Part shown: one piece after another, positions 35,387 through 44,063 of the stretch
Position numbering within the stretch: position 1 is the stretch's first letter
Layout: each line of letters opens with the position of its first letter
Source: Gammaproteobacteria bacterium
GTDB lineage: Bacteria; Pseudomonadota; Gammaproteobacteria; PS1; Pseudothioglobaceae
Assembly: GCA_008080915.1 (NCBI GenBank)
Contig: VMDI01000041.1
Span: forward strand, 1-53,877
Direction of reading: 5' to 3'
Length of the DNA: 53,877 nt
The notes under the pieces: generated by a model
Told to the model about the DNA's origin: nothing
The model's input: the letters and a program-made list of their open reading frames with translations, nothing else
The model's database searches: none
Position numbers and translations under genes: made by a program

Positions 35387-36466
35387 ATGAGTCAAGCCTA
35401 CAATTTCAGTGCTGGTCCGGCGATGCTTCCTCGTGAGGTCTTGGAAAAAATGCAAAGCGAATTACTAGACTATGGAAAAGCAAAAGCCTCAGTTATGGAA
35501 ATTTCGCATAGGGGTGCTGACTTTATGGAATTAGCGCAAAAATCTGAGCAAGATCTTCGTGATCTAATGGGTATTCCTAATAACTTTAAGGTGCTTTTTC
35601 TTCAAGGTGGCGCCTCAGCTCAGTTTTCTATGGTTCCTATTAATCTCTTAAGGGGTAAAAATATCGCAAGTTACGCACATACTGGTCATTGGTCAAAGAA
35701 GGCTATCGCTGAAGCGAAAAGATATTGCGATGTTAATGTGGTGACTGATAGCTCTGAAAATAAATATACAGATATCGATGATTTTTCGAACTGGAATATT
35801 GATGCTAATTCGGCATATCTTCATTACACACCGAATGAAACAATTGCTGGCCTGGAGTTTGATTACACGCCAGAGGTAGATATACCGTTGGTTGCAGATA
35901 TGTCTTCAACTATCCTTTCAAGACCCATAGATGTTTCAAAATATGGTGTTATTTATGCAGGCGCTCAAAAGAATATTGGTCCAGCTGGATTAACGATTGT
36001 TATTGTTAGAGAAGATCTCATTGGTAAAGTAGTTGAAAATCAACCAATCCTATTTAATTACGAGACTCAGTCAACGAATGATTCTATGTATAACACACCT
36101 TCAACCTTTGCTTGGTATGCAGCTGGTAGAGTGTTTGAGTGGCTGAAAGAAAAGGGTGGTGTTGAAGGAATGGCAAAAATTAATCAAAGTAAAGCTCAGA
36201 AACTTTATAGTGTGATTGATGAGTCTGATTTTTACTCAAATCCAGTTGCAGTTAAATATCGTTCTTGGATGAATGTGCCATTTATTTTAGCTGATGACTC
36301 TTTAGATAAACTTTTCCTTGAGAAAGCTTATGAAGCAAACCTACTTGCTCTAAAAGGGCATAGGAGTGTTGGTGGAATGAGAGCTAGTATTTATAATGCG
36401 ATGCCAGAGTCAGGTATTGATGCACTAATCAATTTTATGAAAGCTTTTGAAAAGGAGCACGCATAA
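35387..36466 (+). CDS. serC: Phosphoserine aminotransferase
   Basis: The protein has 359 residues. YNFSAGPAMLPREVLEKMQ at the start, FLQGGASAQFSMVPINLL and the PLP-lysine motif GVIYAGAQKNIGPAGLTIVI are diagnostic. It converts 3-phosphohydroxypyruvate to phosphoserine and can serve in PLP synthesis. GGAGAT lies 8 bp ahead of the ATG. It heads an operon with serA, pheA, hisC, tyrA and aroA; its TAA overlaps the serA ATG by one base. Confidence 0.97.
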   Translation: MSQAYNFSAGPAMLPREVLEKMQSELLDYGKAKASVMEISHRGADFMELAQKSEQDLRDLMGIPNNFKVLFLQGGASAQFSMVPINLLRGKNIASYAHTGHWSKKAIAEAKRYCDVNVVTDSSENKYTDIDDFSNWNIDANSAYLHYTPNETIAGLEFDYTPEVDIPLVADMSSTILSRPIDVSKYGVIYAGAQKNIGPAGLTIVIVREDLIGKVVENQPILFNYETQSTNDSMYNTPSTFAWYAAGRVFEWLKEKGGVEGMAKINQSKAQKLYSVIDESDFYSNPVAVKYRSWMNVPFILADDSLDKLFLEKAYEANLLALKGHRSVGGMRASIYNAMPESGIDALINFMKAFEKEHA

Positions 36467-37623
36467 TGTATCGAGTTTTAACCCTAAATAATATTTCATC
36501 AGTAGGCCTTGAAAAGTTACCAAGAGATGGTTATGAAATTTCATCTGATGCTAATGATCCAGATGCCATTCTTGTCAGAAGTGCAAAAATGCATGATATG
36601 GAGATTGGAGAAAATCTGAAAGCAGTGGGCAGAGCTGGAGCTGGTGTAAATAATATTCCTCTTGATAAGATGAGTGAAAAGGGAGTTGTGGTATTTAATG
36701 CTCCTGGTGCAAATGCTAATGCGGTGAAAGAATTGGTTATTTCTTCGATGTTACTAGCCTCCAGAAATATCTGCCAAGCATGGGATTATGTTCGCGGACT
36801 TCCAATAGATAATTTAAAGGTGGCTGTTGAAGAAGGAAAGAAAAATTATGCAGGTTCAGAATTGCCAGGCAAAACTTTAGGAATTGTTGGACTTGGTGCA
36901 ATTGGAGTGCAAATTGCAAATGCTGCTCATGCATTGGGCATGAATGTTATTGGTTTTGATCCCTCTATTACTATTAAAAGTGCATGGAAGCTTTCTTCCG
37001 GTGTTGAACAAGCTATTAGTATTGATGAGCTTTTTTCTAAGAGTAATTTTGTGTCTTTTCATGTGCCTCTCACTGAGGGTACTAAAAATATTCTTAACGA
37101 GACTAGAATAAAACTACTTCCAAAAGATGCAGTGATTTTAAATTTTGCGAGAGATGGCATCGTTGATGAAGATGCTCTTGAGAAAGCGTTAGATGATGGT
37201 TCAGTAAAATACTACGTAACTGATTTTCCTATTGATTCTAGAAAAAATCATGAGCGTGTAATCGCATTACCACATCTTGGTGCTTCTACTCAAGAAGCAG
37301 AAGATAATTGTTCAGTTATGGTGGCTCACCAGATTAAAGATTACTTGGAAAATGGAAATATTTTGAATTCGGTTAACTTTCCCGAAGCTGTTATGCCAAG
37401 AGCTGGAAAAGAGCGTTTAGCTATTACTAATAAAAACATTCCAAATATGGTCGGACAAATTAGTACTGCGATTGCTGATATGGGTGGTAATATTGTAGAT
37501 ATGTTAAACAAATCTAGAGATGATGTTGCCTACACTCTAGTAGATCTAGAAAATGAAATCTCAGATGATGTAATTAATAAATTGTCTGAAGTTGAAGGCA
37601 TACTGACCGTCAGAAAGATATAA
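36466..37623 (+). CDS. serA: D-3-phosphoglycerate dehydrogenase
   Basis: The protein has 385 residues. The NAD fold has LGIVGLGAIGVQIANAAHAL (about residues 138-157), HVPLTEGTKNIL, and the catalytic LNFARDGIVDE and LPHLGASTQEAE segments; a short ACT-type C-terminal domain (GQISTAIADMGGNIVDML) may give serine feedback. It provides the substrate for SerC, and its place directly after serC makes a two-step serine module inside the aromatic operon. Confidence 0.95.
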   Translation: MYRVLTLNNISSVGLEKLPRDGYEISSDANDPDAILVRSAKMHDMEIGENLKAVGRAGAGVNNIPLDKMSEKGVVVFNAPGANANAVKELVISSMLLASRNICQAWDYVRGLPIDNLKVAVEEGKKNYAGSELPGKTLGIVGLGAIGVQIANAAHALGMNVIGFDPSITIKSAWKLSSGVEQAISIDELFSKSNFVSFHVPLTEGTKNILNETRIKLLPKDAVILNFARDGIVDEDALEKALDDGSVKYYVTDFPIDSRKNHERVIALPHLGASTQEAEDNCSVMVAHQIKDYLENGNILNSVNFPEAVMPRAGKERLAITNKNIPNMVGQISTAIADMGGNIVDMLNKSRDDVAYTLVDLENEISDDVINKLSEVEGILTVRKI

Positions 37624-37626
37624 ATT

Positions 37627-38706
37627 ATGACAAAAAAATCACTTGATGAACTTAGACAAAAGATTGACTCTATTGATGAAAATATTCAATCTCTAATTGC
37701 AGATAGAGCAAAGTTAGCAAAAGAAGTTGCTGAAGTTAAGAAGTCTATACAAGATAGTGATGTTTTTTACCGTCCAGAAAGAGAGGCTCAGGTTCTTAGG
37801 GCAATAATTGAAAGAAATAAGAGTCTTATCAAAGATAAAGATATGGCGCATATTTTCAGAGAAATTATGTCAGCTTGTTTGGCTGTTGAGCAGCCTTTAA
37901 AGGTTGCTTATTTAGGTCCCGAAGGAACCTTCACTCAAGAAGCAGCATTGAAACATTTTGGTCATGCAGTTTCAACCATCGATTGCGCAAGTATTGATGA
38001 CATTTTTGAAGAGGTTGAAAAGGGCGTTGCTAAATACGGTGTTGTTCCAATTGAAAATTCATCTAACGGTGTTGTAGGTGGAACAGTAGATATGCTTTAT
38101 TCTCATAAGCTTAAGGTTTGTGGTGAGGTTGAAATATCGATTCAACATCAATTAATGACAGCAGACGTTAATCAAGAGATTAAGGTAATTTACGCTCATC
38201 AACAGGCATTAGATCAATGCAGAAGATGGTTGGCAAATCATTATCCTAACTGTGAGTTAAGGCCAGTTTCTTCTAACGCGTTGGCTGCTAGAATTGTCAC
38301 TCAAGAATCTAATGCTGCTGCAATTGCATCTGAAGCAGCACTGGGTTTATATAACCTTGAAAGACTTGCTAAAAATATTGAAGACAAGACAGGAAACATA
38401 ACCAGATTCTTAATTCTTGGCAAGGAGAGCGTATCTCCATCTGGCAAGGATAAAACTTCTTTATTGGTAGTTGCTAAGCACGAGTCTGGTTCTCTATTTA
38501 ATATTCTTGAGCCGTTTAAAGATAATGATATCAATATGCTGCAGTTAGCTAGACATCCAATACCAGGTGTGAAATGGGAGTATTTATTCCTAATTGATAT
38601 TGAAGGACATGCAGAAGATCCTGAAGTTAACAAAGCTCTTTCGGCTGTCAAAGATAGAGTTTTAAAACTTGATGTCTTAGGGTCATATCCAATCTGCGTT
38701 CTATGA
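37627..38706 (+). CDS. pheA: Bifunctional chorismate mutase / prephenate dehydratase (P-protein)
   Basis: The protein has 359 residues. The AroQ chorismate mutase domain (about 1-90: LDELRQKIDSIDENIQSLI) is followed by prephenate dehydratase (GPEGTFTQEAALKHFG, PIENSSNGVVGGT, and KTGNITRFLILG-like) and a C-terminal ACT domain (ESGSLFNILEPFKDNDINML) that would bind phenylalanine as feedback inhibitor. It makes phenylpyruvate. Its stop overlaps the hisC start (ATGA). Confidence 0.96.
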   Translation: MTKKSLDELRQKIDSIDENIQSLIADRAKLAKEVAEVKKSIQDSDVFYRPEREAQVLRAIIERNKSLIKDKDMAHIFREIMSACLAVEQPLKVAYLGPEGTFTQEAALKHFGHAVSTIDCASIDDIFEEVEKGVAKYGVVPIENSSNGVVGGTVDMLYSHKLKVCGEVEISIQHQLMTADVNQEIKVIYAHQQALDQCRRWLANHYPNCELRPVSSNALAARIVTQESNAAAIASEAALGLYNLERLAKNIEDKTGNITRFLILGKESVSPSGKDKTSLLVVAKHESGSLFNILEPFKDNDINMLQLARHPIPGVKWEYLFLIDIEGHAEDPEVNKALSAVKDRVLKLDVLGSYPICVL

Positions 38707-39767
38707 GTGTTTGTGAATCTATTCTCTCACTAACTCCTTATCAAGGTGGAAGACCTATAAGTGAAATTCAAAGAGAATATGGGCTTTCTAATGTAATAAA
38801 GTTAGCAAGTAATGAAAACCCTCTTGGAGTTTCCAAGAAAGTACAAGAAGCGATTAAAAGCGCCATAACTCAAATTGGAAGATATCCTGATGGCAATGGT
38901 TATTATTTGAAAGATGCACTAGCAAAAAAATTATCAGTTTCAGCTAAGTCCATCACACTTGGAAATGGCTCAAACGATATTCTTGAGCTGATACCCAGAG
39001 CATACGTGTGTTCAAAAGATGATGAAGTTATTTTTTCTCAATATGCATTTGTTGTCTACCCGTTAGTCACTAAGGCGATTGGTGCTAAAGCTATTGTTAC
39101 TCCAGCGAATGATTTTGGGCATGATTTAAATGCAATGTATGAGGCTATTACTGATAAAACAAAGGTAATTTTTATTGCAAATCCAAATAATCCTACTGGA
39201 ACTTTATTAAGCAATGAAGAGATATACAATTTTCTAAAAAAAGTTTCAAACGAAATTATTGTTGTTTTAGACCAAGCATATATTGAGTATCTTGATGTCG
39301 AAGATGTCTATATTGATTGGTTGAAAGATTTCCCTAACTTGGTTATTACCCGTTCTTTTTCGAAAGCATATGGTCTTGCAGGACTTAGAGTTGGTTATTC
39401 TATTTCTAGCGAGGAAATTGCAGATTATTTAAATAGAATTAGACAACCCTTTAATGTTAACTTAATTGCGCAGGAGGCAGCTATTGCCGCTTTATCAGAT
39501 GCAGATTTTCTTGCTGAATCAGTAAAAGTAAACTCTGATGGATTATTACAGCTTGAAGAAGGATTTAGAAGTTTAGGACTTAAATTTATTAAATCTCATG
39601 CTAATTTTATTAGTGTTAAAGTTTCCAACAGCATGGAATTAAATCAAAAACTTTTAGAAAAGGGCATAATAGTGCGCCCTGTTGAAATGAAAGATTATCT
39701 TAGGATCTCAGTTGGGACTTATGCTGAGAATGCAAAATTCCTTGAGGTCCTTAAAGAAATAATTTGA
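38703..39767 (+). CDS. hisC: Histidinol-phosphate / aromatic aminotransferase
   Basis: The protein has 354 residues, a fold-type I aminotransferase. KLASNENPLGVSKKVQEAI, FIANPNNPTGTLLS, VLDQAYIEYL and the PLP lysine in TRSFSKAYGLAGLRVGY are HisC-type. Between pheA and tyrA it probably also transaminates phenylpyruvate and hydroxyphenylpyruvate. No other his gene is near. It overlaps pheA by 4 bp, and tyrA follows after 1 bp. Confidence 0.93.
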   Translation: MSVCESILSLTPYQGGRPISEIQREYGLSNVIKLASNENPLGVSKKVQEAIKSAITQIGRYPDGNGYYLKDALAKKLSVSAKSITLGNGSNDILELIPRAYVCSKDDEVIFSQYAFVVYPLVTKAIGAKAIVTPANDFGHDLNAMYEAITDKTKVIFIANPNNPTGTLLSNEEIYNFLKKVSNEIIVVLDQAYIEYLDVEDVYIDWLKDFPNLVITRSFSKAYGLAGLRVGYSISSEEIADYLNRIRQPFNVNLIAQEAAIAALSDADFLAESVKVNSDGLLQLEEGFRSLGLKFIKSHANFISVKVSNSMELNQKLLEKGIIVRPVEMKDYLRISVGTYAENAKFLEVLKEII

Positions 39768-39768
39768 T

Positions 39769-40623
39769 ATGAACAAAATTTGTATTATCGGTGTCGGACT
39801 TATCGGAGGTTCTTTAGCAAGGGCAGTTAAGGAGAAGAATCCTGCAACTCTTATGATGGGTTATGCTCGAACTGATAAGAACCTCAAAATTGCCAAAAAA
39901 CTTGGAGTATTAGATGATTACTCTACTGATATTCAGGAAGCGGTATCTAATTCAGATTTGGTTGTTTTGGCAACACCTGTGAATGCTTTTGAGACAATCC
40001 TTGAAAATATAAAACCATTTTTAGGACAAAAAACTGTTGTTACTGATGTAGGTAGTACCAAACTCAATCTCATAGCCTCTGCCGAGAAGGTGTTTGGAAG
40101 CTTTCCTCAATTTCTTATCCCCGCTCACCCCATTGCCGGAAAGGAGAAAAATGGCGTGGAGTTTTCTGATGCCAATCTATTCAATGGTAAGAGAGTGGTT
40201 GTTACTCCTGAAAAAAATTCTGACCAAAATGCACTGGATATGGTCATTTCCCTTTGGGAAGATATCGGAGCTCATGTCGAAGTTATGTCTGCAATCCAAC
40301 ATGATAGTATCCTTGGAATGACCTCTCATCTTCCCCATATGCTAGCATTTAATCTTGTTGATTATCTAATGAGTCAAAATAAAGATGCCTTTAATTATGC
40401 TGCTGGAGGATTCAAAGATTTCTCTAGGATCGCTTCCAGTGATCATACTATGTGGCGAGATATTTGCCTTAATAACGCTAATGAGATTACCAATCATATT
40501 AGCGGCTACATTGATAATCTAGAGAATCTTAGTAATATGATTAAAGATCATGATTCAGATGGAATTGATAGATTATTCTTAAATGCAAAACAATCTAGAG
40601 ACAACTGGCTTAAGAAAAAATAA
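39769..40623 (+). CDS. tyrA: Prephenate dehydrogenase
   Basis: The protein has 284 residues. The NAD loop ICIIGVGLIGGSLARAV is at the N-terminus; TDVGSTKLN, AHPIAGKEKNGVEFS and the helical C-terminal GAHVEVMSAIQHDSILGMTS are family motifs. It is the short, monofunctional form (no chorismate mutase or ACT domain). It oxidatively decarboxylates prephenate to 4-hydroxyphenylpyruvate. 2-bp gap to aroA. Confidence 0.95.
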   Translation: MNKICIIGVGLIGGSLARAVKEKNPATLMMGYARTDKNLKIAKKLGVLDDYSTDIQEAVSNSDLVVLATPVNAFETILENIKPFLGQKTVVTDVGSTKLNLIASAEKVFGSFPQFLIPAHPIAGKEKNGVEFSDANLFNGKRVVVTPEKNSDQNALDMVISLWEDIGAHVEVMSAIQHDSILGMTSHLPHMLAFNLVDYLMSQNKDAFNYAAGGFKDFSRIASSDHTMWRDICLNNANEITNHISGYIDNLENLSNMIKDHDSDGIDRLFLNAKQSRDNWLKKK

Positions 40624-40625
40624 TT

Positions 40626-41936
40626 ATGAGTCAGTTTATTGCCAATCCTGTAAACAGTCTTAAAGGATCAGTTAAGGTTCCTGGTGATAAGTCAATATCC
40701 CATCGTTCAATTATGCTCGGATCATTATCCAATGGTGTTACTCATGTTAGTGGATTCCTTGATGGCGAAGATGCTTTGTGTACCTTGAAAGCTTTTCAAG
40801 ATATGGGGGTAAAAATTGATAGGAATGGAACTGATGTAACCATCCATGGAGTAGGTCTAGATGGTCTAAAAAAACCAGATCAGCCTTTGGATCTTGGTAA
40901 TTCAGGTACCTCAATGAGATTAATGTGCGGACTGTTATCCGCGCAGTCTTTTTCTTGCGAACTGATTGGAGATGAGTCATTATCTAAAAGGCCAATGGGA
41001 AGAGTAATCAATCCATTAAATTCAATGGGTGCACAAATCGAAAGTCATGACGGAAAACCTCCTTTGAAAATCATTGGTGGAAAAAATCTTACTGGAATAA
41101 GCTATGAAATGCCGATGGCATCAGCCCAAGTAAAATCATCAATTCTTCTTGCCGGTATGTATGCCTCTGGTAGAACTTGCGTGACAGAGCCAGCACCAAC
41201 TAGAGATCATACTGAAAGAATGCTCAGAGGTCTTGGAGCAGATGTTTCCTCAATTGGCAATGTTGCTTGTGTGAGAACAGTTAAAGAATTACAAGCAACC
41301 AATATTGTTGTGCCATCAGATATATCCTCTGCGGCCTTTTTTATGGTTGCAGGATGTATCGCTAAAAATGCAGATATTGATATAGTAGGAGTGAATATGA
41401 ATCCTACGAGAACTGGTGTTATCGATATTCTTAAGCTTATGGGTGCAAATTTAACAGTTTCAAATGAACGCGAAATTGGCGGAGAACTTCTTGCGGATAT
41501 AAGAGTTTTATCATCTAATTTAAAAGGTATTCATATACCAGAAGAATTGGTCCCTTTAGCCATTGATGAGTTTCCAGTGATATTTATTGCTGCCTCTCAC
41601 GCAGAGGGAAAAACAATTCTTTCAGGAGCTGAAGAATTGAGAGTAAAAGAGTCGGATAGGATTCAGGTAATGGCTGATGGTCTTGAATCTCTGGGAATCA
41701 AGACGAAAGTGTTGGAAGATGGAATTGAGATACTTGGTGGAGAGTTTACAAAACCCTCAGAAATTATTGAGGCTCATCATGATCACAGGATTGCTATGTC
41801 ATTTGCTATTGCATCAATTAGATCAAAATACCCCATCACAATTAATGGGGTTGAGACGGTATCAACATCTTTTCCTGGGTTTGCTGAACTAGCAAATTCT
41901 ATTGGAATGAATATTGACGAAAAAAAAGGCGCTTAA
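40626..41936 (+). CDS. aroA: 3-Phosphoshikimate 1-carboxyvinyltransferase (EPSP synthase)
   Basis: The protein has 436 residues. KVPGDKSISHRSIMLGSL, LGNSGTSMRLMCGLL, ASAQVKSSILLAGMYASG and ELRVKESDRIQVMADGL are the two-domain EPSP synthase motifs. It makes EPSP from shikimate-3-phosphate and PEP. Its last codons and TAA are part of the terminator hairpin. The cmk-rpsA genes that often follow in gammaproteobacteria are absent, so the operon ends here. Confidence 0.97.
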   Translation: MSQFIANPVNSLKGSVKVPGDKSISHRSIMLGSLSNGVTHVSGFLDGEDALCTLKAFQDMGVKIDRNGTDVTIHGVGLDGLKKPDQPLDLGNSGTSMRLMCGLLSAQSFSCELIGDESLSKRPMGRVINPLNSMGAQIESHDGKPPLKIIGGKNLTGISYEMPMASAQVKSSILLAGMYASGRTCVTEPAPTRDHTERMLRGLGADVSSIGNVACVRTVKELQATNIVVPSDISSAAFFMVAGCIAKNADIDIVGVNMNPTRTGVIDILKLMGANLTVSNEREIGGELLADIRVLSSNLKGIHIPEELVPLAIDEFPVIFIAASHAEGKTILSGAEELRVKESDRIQVMADGLESLGIKTKVLEDGIEILGGEFTKPSEIIEAHHDHRIAMSFAIASIRSKYPITINGVETVSTSFPGFAELANSIGMNIDEKKGA

Positions 41937-41945
41937 AGCGCCTTT
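41925..41945. terminator. Bidirectional intrinsic terminator with aroA stop codon in the hairpin
   Basis: AAAGGCGCT (41925-41933) pairs with AGCGCCTTT (41937-41945) around the 3-nt loop TAA, which is the aroA stop codon. An A-run precedes and T-rich DNA follows, so it can serve both aroA and the convergent DsrC-like gene that ends at 41950. Confidence 0.8.
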
Positions 41946-41949
41946 AAAA

Positions 41950-42276
41950 TTAGTATCCACCTTTTCTTTTGGTTTCAGGAAGACCTGCAATTTTCCCAGC
42001 TTGTTTAGCGGGACCTTTAGGGAAAAGAGTATATAAATCTTTAGTCGAAAGACTAGAAGGCCAATCATTTTTTAGAGCTTTAACCATATTTCTTTCGTTA
42101 GGTTGATTGCCATTATTGTTGATATATTCATCTCTCAAGAAGTTTAATACTTTGAAACTTAAATCACTTAAGTCAAGACCTTCTTCAGCAGCAATTTCAT
42201 GCGCAATATCTTCATTCCAATCATCGTGGTTTACAAGATAACCACGTTCAGCTCTTTCTAGATCAGCTAACGCCAT
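41950..42276 (-). CDS. DsrC-family protein without cysteines (RspA-like)
   Basis: The protein has 108 residues. GYLVNHDDWNEDIAHEIAAE, LNFLRDEY and LYTLFPKGPAKQAGKIAGLP follow the DsrC/TusE pattern closely, including the SLFP/GPAKQA region absent in the copy at 4883. The C-terminal arm reads LPETKRKGGY, so both functional cysteines are lost; the protein has no cysteine at all. It cannot carry sulfur as DsrC does. Cysteine-free homologues have been proposed to be regulatory (RspA type). It has a strong GGAGG ribosome site 6 bp ahead of ATG 42276 and is divergent from lepB. Confidence 0.85.
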   Translation of the reverse strand: MALADLERAERGYLVNHDDWNEDIAHEIAAEEGLDLSDLSFKVLNFLRDEYINNNGNQPNERNMVKALKNDWPSSLSTKDLYTLFPKGPAKQAGKIAGLPETKRKGGY

Positions 42277-42310
42277 TTATACCTCCGTAGTGATTAATTA
42301 TTAGAGGACT

Positions 42311-42320
42311 ATTATATAAT
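42311..42320. promoter_or_regulatory. Overlapping divergent -10 boxes (ATTATATAAT)
   Basis: The palindrome contains TATAAT on the plus strand (42315-42320, toward lepB) and TATAAT on the minus strand (42316-42311, toward the DsrC-like gene), 33-36 bp from the two start codons. Only one polymerase could use it at a time. Confidence 0.45.
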
Positions 42321-42352
42321 ATGGTTTTTTAAATAATTAACCCATTTTCATT

Positions 42353-43234
42353 ATGACAATTGATAATGCTTCCCCATTTTTTGCATGGGATGTTGCTACC
42401 TGGTTAGCACTTTTTTTAGTCACTGGTTTTACAATTGTCGTAGTCGATCGATTTTTGATTAATAAAGAAATTTATATTGATTCAAGGGAGATAAAGAAGG
42501 GTTTTTTATCAAAATTGATCTACTTTATCTTATTTCTTAGACATTATAAAAATGAGAAGTATTTAGATAGACCTAAACCTGTTAAATGGTCAGCTGAATT
42601 TTATCCAGTTTTATTATTAGTCTTTGTATTGAGAGGATTCTTATATGAACCTTTTCAAATTCCATCAAATTCTATGATGCCAACTTTATTAACTGGAGAT
42701 TTTATTCTTGTCAACAAACATACTTATGGTTTGAGACTTCCGGTAACCAACACATTATTAATTCCTAATAACAAACCAGAGAAGGGGGATGTTGTTGTTT
42801 TTAGATATCCCAATTACATGAAAGATGAAAGAAGAAGTGGGGAAGATTGGATTAAGAGAGTTGTTGCCACTCCAGGAGATCAATTTACCTATGTAAATGA
42901 TGAATTATTTATCAACGGCAATAAAGTTCAATATAAAAATATTGGAAAATATGTCGGTGTTGAGTCAGGTATAGAAATGACCGGCTTTGTAGAGAAATTA
43001 GAGACTAATGGAGTAGAGCACCAAATCCTCATTGATCCTAAACAAAGCTCTAGAAGCGTTAAGGGAGTTGTGCCAGAGGGTCATTATTTTGTAATGGGTG
43101 ATAATCGAAATAGAAGTAGCGATTCAAGATTTTGGGGTTTTGTTCCAGAGGACTATATCATTGGCAAGGCGTTTGCTATCTGGATGCATTATGATGATTC
43201 TTTCAAATTTGATCGTCTAGGTTTATTCAATTAA
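42353..43234 (+). CDS. lepB: Signal peptidase I
   Basis: The protein has 293 residues with two N-terminal membrane segments (about 15-33 and 83-97). Catalytic Ser107 in IPSNSMMPTLLTGD and Lys168 in DWIKRVVATPGD are visible, with GDNRNRSSDSRFWGFVPE near the C-terminus. It removes Sec and Tat signal peptides at the periplasmic face. Here it is not followed by rnc; it is convergent with parB (8-bp overlap). Confidence 0.96.
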   Translation: MTIDNASPFFAWDVATWLALFLVTGFTIVVVDRFLINKEIYIDSREIKKGFLSKLIYFILFLRHYKNEKYLDRPKPVKWSAEFYPVLLLVFVLRGFLYEPFQIPSNSMMPTLLTGDFILVNKHTYGLRLPVTNTLLIPNNKPEKGDVVVFRYPNYMKDERRSGEDWIKRVVATPGDQFTYVNDELFINGNKVQYKNIGKYVGVESGIEMTGFVEKLETNGVEHQILIDPKQSSRSVKGVVPEGHYFVMGDNRNRSSDSRFWGFVPEDYIIGKAFAIWMHYDDSFKFDRLGLFN

Positions 43235-44063
43235 AGTGTTTGACGATATCATTTAATTCAGTTTTACTCTTGTAGTGAATAATTAAACGCCCTTTGTTAT
43301 CGATATCCTTAATCTCAATCTTCCAGTTGAGTTTTTTTGATAATGTTGCTGATAAATCCTGGATAAAAGGATCAATATCTAAAACTTTTTTTGGTTTAGG
43401 GTTTAAAACTTTTTTAACAAGAGCTTCAGTCTGTCTGACAGACAAACTTCTTTTAATAACTTCATTAGCAACAAAAATTTGATTCTCTTCATCTAGTGGC
43501 AAAAGAGATCTAGCATGGCCCATTTCAATCGAACCTTTATTTAAGAGCTTCTTGACAGGCTCCTTGAGTTGCAAAAGTCGTATTAAATTTGAAACACTTG
43601 AGCGAGAACGACCAACTACCTGAGAAATTTCCTCATGAGTCATCTTGAAATCAACTATAAGCTGTTGTAATGCTTTTGCCTCCTCAAGTGGCGTTAAGGA
43701 TTCTCTTTGAATATTTTCGATAAGACCTATCGCAAGAGCAACTTGGTCATCAATCTCGCGAACAATGACAGGAACTTCTTCTAGTCCAGCAAGTATTGAT
43801 GCCCTCCATCTTCTTTCACCTGCAATGATTTCATGCTTATCGTAGGTTATTTTTCTGACAACTAATGGCTGAATTACACCTTGTGACTTGATTGATTCAG
43901 CTAGTTCATTAAGAGCTTCAGGGTCAATATCATCCCTGGGTTGATACTTGCCCCTTTGAAGACTGTTAACATGCATCATTTCAAGATTTTTTTGATTACC
44001 ACCAGTTTGGTCCGTATTAACTTGACCTAGAAGAATATCGAGACCGCGACCTAATTTAGACAT
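43227..44063 (-). CDS. parB: Chromosome partitioning protein ParB
   Basis: The protein has 278 residues. GRGLDILLGQ at the N-terminus, the ParB/Srx domain (QPLVVRKI, AGERRWRASILAGLEEVPVI) and the helix-turn-helix (EEISQVVGRSRSSVSNLIRL) are canonical. ParB binds parS and loads SMC. parA ends one base upstream. No canonical 16-bp parS site was seen in the window. Confidence 0.96.
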   Translation of the reverse strand: MSKLGRGLDILLGQVNTDQTGGNQKNLEMMHVNSLQRGKYQPRDDIDPEALNELAESIKSQGVIQPLVVRKITYDKHEIIAGERRWRASILAGLEEVPVIVREIDDQVALAIGLIENIQRESLTPLEEAKALQQLIVDFKMTHEEISQVVGRSRSSVSNLIRLLQLKEPVKKLLNKGSIEMGHARSLLPLDEENQIFVANEVIKRSLSVRQTEALVKKVLNPKPKKVLDIDPFIQDLSATLSKKLNWKIEIKDIDNKGRLIIHYKSKTELNDIVKHFN

